The notes beneath the pieces were generated by a model. It saw only the letters and a program-made list of their open reading frames with translations. It was not told the DNA's origin and made no database searches. Source: Streptococcus suis S735 (lineage in GTDB: Bacteria; Bacillota; Bacilli; Lactobacillales; Streptococcaceae). Taken from it: 64,000 nucleotides of DNA. The position numbers and the translations under genes are program-made. Positions 25,534 through 35,030 of the stretch are shown piece by piece. The stretch covers positions 620,001 through 684,000 of the forward strand of contig NC_018526.1 in assembly GCF_000294495.1 (NCBI RefSeq). The letters are read 5' to 3'. Within the stretch, counting starts at the first letter, position 1. Each line of letters starts with the position of its first letter.

Positions 25534-25870
25534 GTATCCAAAATGTTCGACTTGCCGAGCAGCAAAGGCGGAGCTGAAGAGTTTGGGATTGGAATTTGAA
25601 GCTATTGACATTAAGTCAACACCGCCTAGTGCTGAAGAGCTAAAAGCTTGGATGGAGGCGACGGGACTAGAATTGAAAAAGTATTTTAATACTTCTGGGA
25701 ATAGCTATCGTGAATTAGGCTTGAAAGATAAGTTTGATAGTCTTAGCTTGGAGCAGGCACTTAATCTTCTAGCTAATGATGGTATGCTGATTAAGCGTCC
25801 CCTACTGATTCAGGATGGTAAAATCTTACAGATTGGCTATCGAACAAAATACGAAAATCTCGGTTTATAA
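25517..25870 (+). CDS. ArsC/Spx-family thioredoxin-fold protein
   Basis: A 117-aa protein of the ArsC-like branch of thioredoxin folds. FYEYPKCSTCRAAKAEL holds C10 and C13 as a CxxC pair, and MLIKRPLLIQDGKILQIGY has the conserved RP. It resembles the YffB/ArsC-related reductases more than Spx itself, since the Spx RNA-polymerase contact residues are not obvious. Function unknown. Last gene of the serC transcript; its stop codon lies inside the terminator loop. Confidence 0.82.
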   Translation: MILFYEYPKCSTCRAAKAELKSLGLEFEAIDIKSTPPSAEELKAWMEATGLELKKYFNTSGNSYRELGLKDKFDSLSLEQALNLLANDGMLIKRPLLIQDGKILQIGYRTKYENLGL

Positions 25871-25881
25871 GCCGAGATTTT
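25854..25881. terminator. Bidirectional terminator
   Basis: AAAATCTCGG (25854-25863) pairs exactly with CCGAGATTTT (25872-25881), between two converging genes. Confidence 0.85.
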
Positions 25882-25886
25882 GTTTA

Positions 25887-26786
25887 TTATAGTGCATATT
25901 CTATTGAAATATATTCATGATGTTTTTTCAAAAGATAGAGCATCTGAGGCTTATCTTCTAAGAGTTTTTGGATAATTTCGTGATGGACATTGTGGAGATT
26001 GATTTTAACGCGAATCTTCATGCCTTGTTTGAAAATATGGATTTCGACATCATTGCTATCTTCCTTTAAGTAAGGCTCCAATAGCTGATAGATAGAATCA
26101 TGTATCTCAGGGAAATGGATCGTTCCGTTGGCGAGTTCCTTGAAAGATGCCACTAATAAGTTCCAAGGTTCCTTAAATGAAATGATTGCTAGTGCTAGTG
26201 TCAAAAAGAAGTCGCCAGTATAATGCAGGAAGCCGAACCAAGAGTTGATAGGAACAAGATAGAGCAGAAGAATTGCAATTCCAATTGCACCTGAAATGAG
26301 TCCGTCTACAAGGTTGCCTTTTGCTTCTGCTAATATGATAGTAGACAGATGATTGACTTTGGCACTCATATGGCGGTTGTATAGGTAAAGCCCCATACAG
26401 ACAAAAAACATGGTTATGGTATAAGGGAGAACGGGACCTGTAGTCATTTGATGACCGATTCCATGAACAAAGTAAGCAAAGGCTGTCGCGCTTGTTTCAA
26501 GTACAGCAAATACAAGGAGTAGTAGAGTTGCGAGAGATTTCATGATAGCGTAGAGAGGTTCTAGAAAGTATAGTCCTTGAGGAAAAGTCTCGGTTTTCCG
26601 ATGGCTATTTTTCGATATGTAAACTGCAACTAAGGACGAAATAAATGCTATTAGAGAAAAGACTCCGTCTAGGAGGAGGGCGTTTAGGTCAGTCATGATA
26701 TAAACGGCAATACCTGCTAGTCCAGATAAACCGTTCACAACAGAGGAAACAGTTAGAGATTTGCGTTCGATAATTTTGTGGTCCAT
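25887..26786 (-). CDS. Cation diffusion facilitator-family transporter
   Basis: A 299-aa protein with about six membrane helices (1-210) and a C-terminal cytoplasmic domain (about 215-299). LLLDGVFSLIAFISSLVAVYISK with D36 is the second-helix metal site pattern (usually HxxxD or DxxxD), and ETFPQGLYFLEPLYAIMKSL is the loop and third helix. AEAKGNLVDGLISGAIGI is the fifth-helix counterpart. It exports divalent metals such as Zn, Mn or Fe; which one is not clear. The metal-site residues are less canonical than in CzcD, so it belongs to a divergent subfamily. Confidence 0.78.
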   Translation of the reverse strand: MDHKIIERKSLTVSSVVNGLSGLAGIAVYIMTDLNALLLDGVFSLIAFISSLVAVYISKNSHRKTETFPQGLYFLEPLYAIMKSLATLLLLVFAVLETSATAFAYFVHGIGHQMTTGPVLPYTITMFFVCMGLYLYNRHMSAKVNHLSTIILAEAKGNLVDGLISGAIGIAILLLYLVPINSWFGFLHYTGDFFLTLALAIISFKEPWNLLVASFKELANGTIHFPEIHDSIYQLLEPYLKEDSNDVEIHIFKQGMKIRVKINLHNVHHEIIQKLLEDKPQMLYLLKKHHEYISIEYAL

Positions 26787-26883
26787 AATCCCTCCTTTTA
26801 ATATATATCTATATATTTATTTTACCACAAAATGACACCGTTTTCAAATTGAGCGGATTAAAACAAGGTAGAGTGATAAGAAA

Positions 26884-26929
26884 TAAAGGCTCAAAACCCT
26901 TGCAATAGATCTACGGGTTTTAAGCCTTT
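26884..26929 (-). terminator. Terminator after exoA
   Basis: AAAGGCTCAAAACCC (26884-26898) pairs with GGGTTTTAAGCCTTT (26915-26929) with one mismatch. It lies between exoA and the CDF gene, both on the minus strand, and ends the exoA transcript. Confidence 0.7.
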
Positions 26930-26972
26930 AATATCTGTTATCTGATAATTGAAATCAGGTTAATTTCCACTG

Positions 26973-27800
26973 TTAGAATGAAATCTCCATCACAATTGGT
27001 GTATGGTCCTGACGAGCACCGGAGTCAATCATATCTGACTTACTTACTTTGTCGGCGATGCGGTCGCTGACAAGCCAGTAATCAATTCTCCAGCCTGTAT
27101 TGTTGATTTTACTGGTGCGGCTACGTTGTGCCCACCAAGTATAGGCGTTGAGAACATCACCGTGCAAGTGGCGGAAGGTATCAGTAAAACCTTTAGCTAG
27201 AAGATTTGTAAAACCTTGACGTTCTTCATCTGTAAATCCTGGAGATTGACGGTTACTTGCGGGATTAGCAAGGTCAATTTCCTTGTGAGCAACGTTGTAG
27301 TCACCTGTTGCAAGAACAGGTTTGTGGCTATCAAGTTTTGCTAAGTAGTCAGCATACTGTACATCCCAGATTTGACGGTCAGCAAGCCGTTTCAAGCCAT
27401 CACCAGCATTTGGCGTATAAACTTGTGTGACATAGAAGTCATCAAATTCTAGCGTGATGATACGCCCTTCAGAATCCATGGTTGTTGGAGCACCAATCTC
27501 AGGAAAGGTTATGGTTGGAGTTAGATGGTTTTTGTAGAGGAAGAGTGTACCAGCATAGCCTTTGCGAGCTGGTTCTACAGATGAACGCCAGGTATTGGCA
27601 TATCCAGGGAAGTAGCTTTCCAAAATTTCTAGATGCTTTTTAGTCGGTCCCTTATCTGACAATTTTGTCTCTTGAATGGCGATAATATCAGCGTCTTCTG
27701 TCACAAGTGTATCGATGACTGCGCGTGATAATAGGGCGCGAGGAGACTCTGCAGTCAATGCAGCGTTAAGAGAATCAATGTTCCAAGAAATGAGTTTCAT
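26973..27800 (-). CDS. exoA: Exodeoxyribonuclease III family protein ExoA
   Basis: A 275-aa AP endonuclease/exonuclease of base-excision repair. Active-site blocks in order: LISWNIDSLNAAL (metal Asn), IIAIQETKLSD (metal Glu), VYTPNAGDGLKRL, ATGDYNVAHKEIDL (Asp and Asn), TGWRIDYWLVS and RQDHTPIVMEI (Asp and His). All are intact and the length is normal. It has its own terminator. Confidence 0.95.
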   Translation of the reverse strand: MKLISWNIDSLNAALTAESPRALLSRAVIDTLVTEDADIIAIQETKLSDKGPTKKHLEILESYFPGYANTWRSSVEPARKGYAGTLFLYKNHLTPTITFPEIGAPTTMDSEGRIITLEFDDFYVTQVYTPNAGDGLKRLADRQIWDVQYADYLAKLDSHKPVLATGDYNVAHKEIDLANPASNRQSPGFTDEERQGFTNLLAKGFTDTFRHLHGDVLNAYTWWAQRSRTSKINNTGWRIDYWLVSDRIADKVSKSDMIDSGARQDHTPIVMEISF

Positions 27801-27955
27801 AATTTTCCTTTTCTAGTCTGTTACTGTTTTACATTATACCAAAAATAAAAGTTGCAGGCGAATATGGAAACTTGAAAAAAATTTTATAATTCTTGTATTA
27901 TAACATTAAAATTGTGATACAATAGAACTAATAAATCTGTGTCAAGGAGGTTATT

Positions 27956-29617
27956 ATGAAAAGAAAATTATTTGTTTTTGCCTGGTTAGCCCTAGTTTTG
28001 GAAATGCTAATCTACTACTGGTACCAGTTGCCTGCTTTAAATATTTTGAGTGTGGACTTCTGGATATTTTTCCTTCAATCTGTCGGATTGGTCTGGCTCA
28101 TACTTTCCACGTTCAGCTCCAAAGGTGCTTTTCAAAAGGTGACCAAGATTTCCGGTCGCCAGAGACAAGTAGATACCTATCAGATTAAAACCTCGCAACT
28201 ACCAGCTTACTTAAAATGGTTGGGACGAATTTGGGTATTGGTTGTCCTGGGTTTGTTGGGGTTGGGGCTTATCAACTCACGTGTATTTCGTGCTAAGGAT
28301 TACGCTGCTGTCATAAGCGTCAAGGATGCGGATTTTAAAGCAGATTTTCCTGAAACAGACATATCCAAATTGGCCCTCCTAGATCGCGCCTCAGCCGAAA
28401 AAATCGGTGATACTTATCTAGGTACCATTGACAAGGTCTCCCAGTTTGGCATTTCGGATGATTATCGCCAGATTACTATCGGTCAGCAACCGTTCCGTGT
28501 ATCGCCTTTGGAATATAAGAATTTTTGGAAATGGCTGAGCAACCATCAAGATGGGATTGGTTACTACGTGAAGGTTAATCAGACAACAGGGAAGGCAGAA
28601 CTTGCCAAGTTGAGCAAAGCCATGCACTATTCAGATTCCGAATTTTTGCTGAATGATACCTTACGTCATCTTCGCCTGCAATACCCGACAACTATTTTTG
28701 GGAAACCATCCTTCGAAGTGGATGACCAAGGAAATCCATATTATATTGCAACGATTTACGAGCCAAAATTTGGACTTTCATCAAATGATCCGATTGGTGC
28801 TATTGTATTGGATGCAGTAACAGGCGAAAGTAAGAAGTATGGTCTGGAAGATATTCCAGAGTGGGTAGACCGTGTTTATTCGGCAAACAATGTTATCAGC
28901 CGTGTAGATGACCACTATACTTATCAAAATGGTTTCTGGAATACCATTTTCAGTCAAACTGGTGTGAAAAATACAACAGACAGCTATAATTATATTTCTA
29001 TCGGCTCAGATATTTATCTCTACACAGGTATCACCTCAGCAACTGCTGATTCATCCAACCTTGGATTTATTCTTGTCAATATGAGAACTCGTGAAATTAC
29101 CAACTACAAATTGGCTTCGGCGACTGAAACAGCAGCGCAGAAGTCTGCAGAAGGTGAAGTGCAGGAAAAAGGCTATAAAGCCACTAATCCAAGCCTAGTT
29201 AAGTTGGCAGATACAGCCTACTATTTAGTATCCTTGAAAGATGATGCCGGCTTGGTTAAATCATACGCTCTTGTTGATGCCGAAGATTATCAACAGGTTA
29301 CTGTTAACAACGATATTGCGCTCTTAATTTCTCAAGTCACAGGAACGGATGCTTCTAGCCTTTCAGGATTGACGGTGACTGAAAATGGAGAAGTTGGTGA
29401 ACAGACTGAGGTTATCAGTGGAAAAGTAGAAGCTTTAGCGAGTCAAATAATTGGCGGTGCGACAATCTACTATATTGAGTCTGAGGGCAAGATTTACAAA
29501 GTCAAAGCAACGGAAGATAGTACAGATCGATTACCATTTATCAAAGTAGGAGATCACTTTAGCGGTCAGTTAGATAAGAAAAATTATCTTAAAAACTTTA
29601 AGGTTAATCCAGAATAA
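27956..29617 (+). CDS. Conserved membrane protein with large external domain
   Basis: A 553-aa protein I do not recognise by function. Three hydrophobic helices are visible at about 5-20, 30-50 and 85-105, then about 440 residues without further helices, rich in beta-strand patterns and presumably outside the cell. The ATG follows AAGGAGG, and TACAAT lies about 40 bases upstream. I recall similar large hypothetical membrane proteins in other streptococci. No catalytic motif stands out. It is probably a single-gene unit with a terminator-like hairpin at about 29624-29660. Confidence 0.7.
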   Translation: MKRKLFVFAWLALVLEMLIYYWYQLPALNILSVDFWIFFLQSVGLVWLILSTFSSKGAFQKVTKISGRQRQVDTYQIKTSQLPAYLKWLGRIWVLVVLGLLGLGLINSRVFRAKDYAAVISVKDADFKADFPETDISKLALLDRASAEKIGDTYLGTIDKVSQFGISDDYRQITIGQQPFRVSPLEYKNFWKWLSNHQDGIGYYVKVNQTTGKAELAKLSKAMHYSDSEFLLNDTLRHLRLQYPTTIFGKPSFEVDDQGNPYYIATIYEPKFGLSSNDPIGAIVLDAVTGESKKYGLEDIPEWVDRVYSANNVISRVDDHYTYQNGFWNTIFSQTGVKNTTDSYNYISIGSDIYLYTGITSATADSSNLGFILVNMRTREITNYKLASATETAAQKSAEGEVQEKGYKATNPSLVKLADTAYYLVSLKDDAGLVKSYALVDAEDYQQVTVNNDIALLISQVTGTDASSLSGLTVTENGEVGEQTEVISGKVEALASQIIGGATIYYIESEGKIYKVKATEDSTDRLPFIKVGDHFSGQLDKKNYLKNFKVNPE

Positions 29618-29776
29618 TCATAAGAAAGAGTGAGGTAGAAAAGCCTTGCTCTTTTGCTTGTCGTCACCCATGCGAAATATTTCAACTTATGGTATAATGG
29701 AGTGTTGTGGTTCTTTGACAGGAATCCGTAGATTATTCTGTCGAGTATCCATATTCTTATTCTGAAGGAGTATTTT

Positions 29777-31165
29777 GTGAGTTTATTTAGAAAAAAACAA
29801 GCAGTCGGTCGCCATAGTCAAATGCGTCGGCATTTAGGCTTAGTTGATTTGATATTTTTAGGTATCGGTTCGATGGTTGGAACAGGTATCTTTACGGTAA
29901 CTGGTTTGGCAGCAGCCCAGTATGCAGGGCCAGCTCTGATCATCTCAATTGTTATTGCAGCAATTTCAGTCGGACTAACAGCCTTGTTTTACGCAGAATT
30001 TGCCTCGCGTATACCGACTAACGGTGGTGCCTATGGTTATCTCTACTCGGTTTTTGGTGAATTTCCTGCCTGGATTGCTGGCTGGCTGACAATCATGGAA
30101 TTCTTGACTGCTGTATCGAGTGTTGCATCTGGTTGGGGAGCTTATTTGAAAGGACTCCTGGCTAATTTTGGTATCGCTATGCCGACAGCTCTGAATGGAA
30201 CTTTTAACCCCGCTGCAGGTACCTATGTAGACCTCTTACCAGTTCTCGTCTTGATTTTTGTGGTAGGAGTGGTCTTGCTTAATTCTAAGGCAGCTCTTCG
30301 TTTCAATTCAGCCTTGGTAGTTTTGAAATTTTCAGCGTTGGCTTTATTTATTTTAGTAGGGTTATTCTTTATCAAACCAGAAAACTGGTCGAACTTCTCT
30401 CCTTTTGGTTTTGGTGCCATTTATGGTGGACAAGCAGGAATTATGGCAGGAGCGTCTCTCATGTTCTTTGCCTTCCTGGGATTTGAGTCTATTTCATTAG
30501 CAATTGATGAGGTGAAAAAACCTGAGAAGAATGTACCAAAGGGAATCGTGTTGTCTCTATCCATTGTAACAATTCTTTATATTGTAGTGACATTAGTATT
30601 GACTGGTATGGTTCACTATACTAAGTTGAATGTGGCAGATGCGGTAGCTTTTGCACTTCGAGAAGTTGGATTGGATTGGGCAGCGAGTTATATTTCTATT
30701 GTAGCAATACTAACATTGATTACAGTATGTATTTCGATGACCTACGCCTTGTCGAGAATGGTCTATTCCATCAGTCGTGATGGTTTGCTACCGAAATCAT
30801 TGAGCCGATTGACACAAACAAGCAAGGTTCCTAAGAATGCGACCATTCTTGTGGGGATTTTTGCAGCCATTTGTGCAGGTATTTTTCCACTAGCAAGTAT
30901 TGCTTCCTTCCTCAATATCTGTACCTTAGCTTATTTGATCATGCTGGCGTTGGGTATTATTCGTCTGCGTCAAGTCGAAGGTTTGCCAAAAGATGGACAA
31001 TTTAAAACACCTCTTGTTCCCTTGTTACCTATCCTCTCGATTATCATTTGTCTTTCATTTATGTTCCAGTATAGTTTAGATACTTGGTTAGCATTCGGAG
31101 TATCCTTGGTTATTGGAATTTTGATTTACTTCTGTTATGGCTATCGTCATTCGGAAGCAAAATAA
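29777..31165 (+). CDS. APC-family amino acid permease
   Basis: A 462-aa transporter with about twelve membrane helices. The first helix motif GLVDLIFLGIGSMVGTGIFTVTG carries the unwound Gly-rich substrate site of the cationic amino-acid transporter group (YfnA/YhdG-like), and FFAFLGFESISLAIDEVKKPEKNVPKGI in pieces is the conserved sixth-helix and loop region. The start codon is GTG behind AAGGAG. The substrate is not decided. A short hairpin (GACAGGAAT.../ATTCTGTC, about 29717-29742) lies in its leader, with no known regulator. Confidence 0.88.
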   Translation: MSLFRKKQAVGRHSQMRRHLGLVDLIFLGIGSMVGTGIFTVTGLAAAQYAGPALIISIVIAAISVGLTALFYAEFASRIPTNGGAYGYLYSVFGEFPAWIAGWLTIMEFLTAVSSVASGWGAYLKGLLANFGIAMPTALNGTFNPAAGTYVDLLPVLVLIFVVGVVLLNSKAALRFNSALVVLKFSALALFILVGLFFIKPENWSNFSPFGFGAIYGGQAGIMAGASLMFFAFLGFESISLAIDEVKKPEKNVPKGIVLSLSIVTILYIVVTLVLTGMVHYTKLNVADAVAFALREVGLDWAASYISIVAILTLITVCISMTYALSRMVYSISRDGLLPKSLSRLTQTSKVPKNATILVGIFAAICAGIFPLASIASFLNICTLAYLIMLALGIIRLRQVEGLPKDGQFKTPLVPLLPILSIIICLSFMFQYSLDTWLAFGVSLVIGILIYFCYGYRHSEAK

Positions 31166-31171
31166 TAGATT

Positions 31172-31198
31172 TCCCTTCTTTTATTTGAAGGGATTTTT
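31172..31198 (+). terminator. Terminator after the permease gene
   Basis: TCCCTTC (31172-31178) pairs with GAAGGGA (31187-31193), then TTTTTT. Confidence 0.7.
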
Positions 31199-31289
31199 TG
31201 TACAATTTTTTTATAGAAATAATGGAAAACTTAAAAATAAAATAGTATAATATATATAAATGATACAAATATATCAAAGGAGAAAAGCA

Positions 31290-32171
31290 ATGTCTAATAG
31301 CGATATTCGAGCTAAAGCAACGGTTATTCGTGAACAAACAGATAGGATGATAACCTTGTTTTTGGCACCTGTTTTGATTTCTTTTCTGTCAGGAGTGGCA
31401 GAATTTGGCTTGAAACAAATCTGGGGGCAAACTGGTACTTTCTCCTGGGGCACAACTATTGTGAAAGACGGTGTTACTTGGACTCATCATTTTATTTCTG
31501 TTGGCCCGTCAATCATATTTGATTTTATTGCACAATGTTTAATTGTAACAGCTTGTTTTCAACTAATAAGACTGGTGAGAAAGCAAAGAACCAAGGTTAG
31601 CTTTACGGAGTGTTTCACTTTACTAGATGGGGAGAATTTTTTACCAGTTTTTAGTACGACATTATTGAAAATGCTGGTCTTGTATTTAGCAAGTTTCCCT
31701 GCTGTTTTTGGAATGATATTGATAGGTTTAGCTTTCTATAGTACTATTGTCATCTTTGGTGCTCCTATTGATTATCAGCCTGATTTTTCAGCTTTTTTCA
31801 GTTCGTCTTATTTTCAAACAGGATTAATACTGGTATGTGTAGGGATTATTTGTAGTTTATTCGTAGGATATGGGCTCAGTCAGGTCACTTTTCTTCTCTA
31901 TGATTATTTGGAAAACAATACCTATTCTTCACCATTTAAACTCTTCAGTTAGAGCTGGCAGTTGATGAAGGGGAATAAATGGCGCCGTTTCCTCTTGGAT
32001 TTATCTTTTGTTGGCTGGTTTATTGGAGTTCTTTTGACGTTTGGGTTTTTGGGACTTTACGTATATCCATACTATTGGACTTGTCAGACTATATTTTATG
32101 AAGATTTGAAGGCCAAGAATCCATTGGTGTTTTCAACATATAAATCAGTTATCTCTTCCATAGTAGCCTAG
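31290..32171 (+). pseudogene. DUF975-family membrane protein gene with internal TAG
   Basis: The frame starts at the ATG at 31290 (AAGGAG upstream), runs 220 codons, meets TAG at 31950-31952, and continues open in the same frame to TAG at 32171. The part after the stop (LMKGNKWRRFLLDLSFVGWF) is the expected DUF975 C-terminus and aligns with the intact copy next door (LMKGNYWQRIWLDLSFLGWF). In the alignment the stop sits where the paralogue has Glu (GAA), so one substitution such as GAG to TAG explains it. Five to six membrane helices. The first 220 residues could still be made as a truncated protein. Confidence 0.8.
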
Positions 32172-32198
32172 GGAGTATGGAGATAACAAATTATTAGG

Positions 32199-32225
32199 AA
32201 TCCCTTCGTATTTTGGAGGGATTTT
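32199..32225 (+). terminator. Terminator between the two DUF975 genes
   Basis: AATCCCT (32199-32205) pairs with AGGGATT (32217-32223) followed by TTCC; moderate strength. Confidence 0.5.
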
Positions 32226-32363
32226 CCTGTTTTTAAGAGATGTTCTGGAAAATTAATGGATAAAGTTTTATACTAATAGTAGGATGGTAAAGTAGTCCGA
32301 TGTAGATATAATATTTGCGACGTGACTTTATAAATAAGGAGAGAAAATTGGAGGGGAATTGTG

Positions 32364-33200
32364 ATGATGACGAGTGATATAGTATCAAGAGCGATGATGA
32401 CTCGCGAGCGGACAAGAGGTACAACACTACTATTTTTTCCCTCCATTTTGCTATCTATTGTTTATGCTATACCAGCAACAATTTTTCGCCTACTAACATT
32501 TCTAGAGCTCCGTCAAAACAGTGCTTTTGTGGAGGGGCGATTGGTATCTTCAATCAGGTTGACCTATTTAGGTGAGTTAGGCTTCGCTCTGTTGTTACAG
32601 CTGTTCATCGGTCTGTCCTGTTTTCATTTATTGGAATTGTTGAGAGGGGATAGACAGGAGTTTTCTTTAAAAGATAGTTTTTCATTTTTAAAGACAGAAT
32701 GGAAGAAGCCTATCTGTACCACTTTTCTTTATTATTATTTGCTTCTTTTTATAGCTGGACTTCCAGCTAATCTAGGGGCTACTTTATTTATTAAAGGCTT
32801 CACAATGAGTAGTTTGATGGTCTTATCTCCGGGGGCAATGGCAGAGCTGGCAGTTCATCAGCCTAGTCAATTAATGAAGATAGGGGCTCCGATTTTCCTG
32901 CTAGGAATGATTATTTACCTTTTTGTCTACTATACCTACTCACAGGTTGTTTTCGTCTTGTATGACCATTTGGATAATGCTAGTTATACTGGTCCCCTGG
33001 CTGTATTTAGGGAAAGTCGTTTCTTGATGAAAGGGAACTATTGGCAACGTATTTGGTTAGATTTATCCTTTTTAGGTTGGTTTATTGGGGAATTATTGAC
33101 CCTTCATCTGTTATCTTTTTTTGTGACTCCTTACTATCATTTATCCAGGACTATTTTCTACGAAAAATTGAAAAAACAAAGACTGTCAGCTGTAGAGTAG
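32364..33200 (+). CDS. DUF975-family membrane protein
   Basis: A 278-aa integral membrane protein with about six helices. SRAMMTRERTRGTT at the N-terminus and RESRFLMKGNYWQRIWLDLSFLGW near the C-terminus are family traits. GGAGGGG precedes a GTG-ATG-ATG cluster (32361-32369); I chose the first ATG by spacing, and the choice is not certain. It is a tandem paralogue of the broken gene upstream, with a terminator between them, so the two are separate units. Function of DUF975 is unknown; some members occur beside bacteriocin or immunity genes, none of which are seen here. Confidence 0.8.
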   Translation: MMTSDIVSRAMMTRERTRGTTLLFFPSILLSIVYAIPATIFRLLTFLELRQNSAFVEGRLVSSIRLTYLGELGFALLLQLFIGLSCFHLLELLRGDRQEFSLKDSFSFLKTEWKKPICTTFLYYYLLLFIAGLPANLGATLFIKGFTMSSLMVLSPGAMAELAVHQPSQLMKIGAPIFLLGMIIYLFVYYTYSQVVFVLYDHLDNASYTGPLAVFRESRFLMKGNYWQRIWLDLSFLGWFIGELLTLHLLSFFVTPYYHLSRTIFYEKLKKQRLSAVE

Positions 33201-33212
33201 CTAACAGTCTTT
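33178..33212. terminator. Terminator between converging genes
   Basis: AAAGACTGT-C-AGCT pairs with AGCT-A-ACAGTCTTT (one mismatch), followed by TTTA; it overlaps the DUF975 stop. Confidence 0.7.
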
Positions 33213-33217
33213 TATGA

Positions 33218-34093
33218 TTATAGGGAGCTTGTTTTGGGCTTGAAATAGAGATCGTAAACCAACCAGCAAATCATTATACCTTGGACAAGCAAGCTGATGA
33301 CGGAGCCCTCTACGCCAAACTTTCCACCAGATAGCCACTCAGGACCAGTGATACCGATTTGAATAAAGGCCTGACCAGCATCGGTGCCGCTGACTGAGAA
33401 AGCAAAAACATTCCCTTGGAAACAGTTCCACGCAGCGTGTAAGCCACCAATCACCCAAATGTTGCCTGTTTTGAGCATAATGAGGCAGGCAAGAACGGCA
33501 AATAGAGTTAAATCCAAAATTGGAATGAGTGAAATAGCATTGTTTCCGAGGTGGAGAAATGTGAAGAAGAGGGAAGAAACAATGATACCGATAGGAATAT
33601 TATGTCTAGCAGAAAGTGATGAGAACATCCATCCTCTTGTTAGAATTTCTTCTGTCGTACCTTGGATAGACCAGGCAAGGATAAGGATAATAAATTCTCC
33701 GACTAATTTTGTAGAGAACTGGATGCTTGTAAATTCAATCGCGCCTAATCCCCACATGATGAGTGTACAAGTGGTCAGCATTGCAGCTCCGATTCCCCAC
33801 CCGAGTAGAAAATCTTTTCCTGCACCTTTTTTAGTAAAACCAAGTCCTACCCACGGGCTTTTTTCAATATACCGTGCCCATAAAATGACCATCAGGCTGA
33901 TAAAAGCGAAAGCGAACAGTTCAAAACTTACAGAAAGGGTCTCGCTAAATGGGAGTAAAAAGCTTATTGGAGTGAAAATAACAGCTCCTAGTGAATCTCC
34001 TACTAGCAACAAAATAATAGCTACAATAGGAGAGGTGACGATGTTGAGATTGAAAGCTGATTGAGCCTTCTCATTGATAAATTCGGTTTTCAT
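33218..34093 (-). CDS. CPBP-family intramembrane metalloprotease
   Basis: A 291-aa membrane protein with about seven or eight helices. The CPBP (Abi) motifs are TTEEILTRGWMF (EExxxR), SLFFTFLHLGNNAIS (FxxxH) and GGLHAAWNCFQGN (HxxxN/B). Such proteases process CAAX-like substrates or give immunity to self-made bacteriocins. No bacteriocin gene is recognisable nearby. AGGAGG precedes the ATG. Confidence 0.88.
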   Translation of the reverse strand: MKTEFINEKAQSAFNLNIVTSPIVAIILLLVGDSLGAVIFTPISFLLPFSETLSVSFELFAFAFISLMVILWARYIEKSPWVGLGFTKKGAGKDFLLGWGIGAAMLTTCTLIMWGLGAIEFTSIQFSTKLVGEFIILILAWSIQGTTEEILTRGWMFSSLSARHNIPIGIIVSSLFFTFLHLGNNAISLIPILDLTLFAVLACLIMLKTGNIWVIGGLHAAWNCFQGNVFAFSVSGTDAGQAFIQIGITGPEWLSGGKFGVEGSVISLLVQGIMICWLVYDLYFKPKTSSL

Positions 34094-34215
34094 AGGACCT
34101 CCTTTTACTAGATACTTTACTAGTTCACTATTCTATCATATTTTTCAAAAGAAGACTAGACCTAATTTCCTAGTATATGGTAGAATAGTACAAAGCTATA
34201 TAAGGAGAATAGTAT

Positions 34216-34827
34216 ATGGAATTGAGTCAATGGCTGAAGTCCTTTCAACTGAAAGATAATCGACTAGTGGGCCCATTCTTTTATGGCACACCTCTTGCTC
34301 TTAGATTTGAAATCGGGCCTGCAGACGAAGCAGAAGAATTATCAAGAGCAATCTATCTTGAAAGAGCCTATGCACGTGCAGTAGAACTTTTTGAGCAGGC
34401 TAGTTCAGAATACGACTATGTGCTCCTTTCGCTCCTTCGACAGGAAGATAGGGATATAGACACCTACCTCTGGCATTTTTCATCGAAATTTAACTTCAAC
34501 AAGGTCCCTGAGTCTGAGTTGATAGAAGTGGAGGATTGGACGGGAGATGTGCTAGTCTTTGAGCGCTATCTCTTTCCAGTTACCGACCAGGACCTAAACG
34601 CTTTGTTGAGGGAGATTGTCAAAGCCGACCATGGAGGTTTTAACTATCTATCAAGTTCCGTTCTCTTCCTATCTAGTCAGGACAATATCATCTATCATTG
34701 CTACGATAATCGGGGAGTTGATATTGCTGTTTTAGCTGATGACAAACGTTTGGAGCTCTTTACAGACTGCCATGACCTCCTTTTGGACTATGATATGGAG
34801 GAGATGGAGAGAAGGGTGAGGGGGTAG
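34216..34827 (+). CDS. DUF3885-domain protein
   Basis: A 203-aa soluble acidic protein. LRFEIGPADEAEELSRAIYLERAYARAVELFEQ in pieces and the C-terminal HCYDNRGVDIAVLADDKRLELF match DUF3885, a domain of unknown function frequent in Firmicutes and often linked with polymorphic-toxin immunity-like families. A TAGAAT extended -10 (TATGGTAGAATAG, near 34176-34188) and AAGGAG precede it. No toxin is visible nearby. Confidence 0.75.
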   Translation: MELSQWLKSFQLKDNRLVGPFFYGTPLALRFEIGPADEAEELSRAIYLERAYARAVELFEQASSEYDYVLLSLLRQEDRDIDTYLWHFSSKFNFNKVPESELIEVEDWTGDVLVFERYLFPVTDQDLNALLREIVKADHGGFNYLSSSVLFLSSQDNIIYHCYDNRGVDIAVLADDKRLELFTDCHDLLLDYDMEEMERRVRG

Positions 34828-34923
34828 GAAACCATTACTAAAGGTGATATACCATCTCTTAGATAAAAGTACTTCACAAGTGAATACAGGTTCAAAAAAA
34901 TCCACAGTAAAACCTGTGGAAAA

Positions 34924-34938
34924 TATGGTAGAATAGAA
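34924..34938 (+). promoter_or_regulatory. Promoter-like sequence before repeat copy A
   Basis: TATGGTAGAATAGAA contains an extended -10 (TGGTAGAAT). The identical 15 bases recur at 60049-60063 in front of the other repeat cluster. Confidence 0.4.
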
Positions 34939-35030
34939 CAGTAGAAAAGTTCCAAAAGTGGGGCGGAAATCTATTTTGGGAGGTGGCAACTTCATTTTTG
35001 ATGGAAAGTAAAACTTTCTCATCAAAAAAC

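Noticed and set aside
33384-34064. 226-codon plus-strand frame
   Set aside because: Antisense of the CPBP protease gene, with no ribosome site or recognisable domain.
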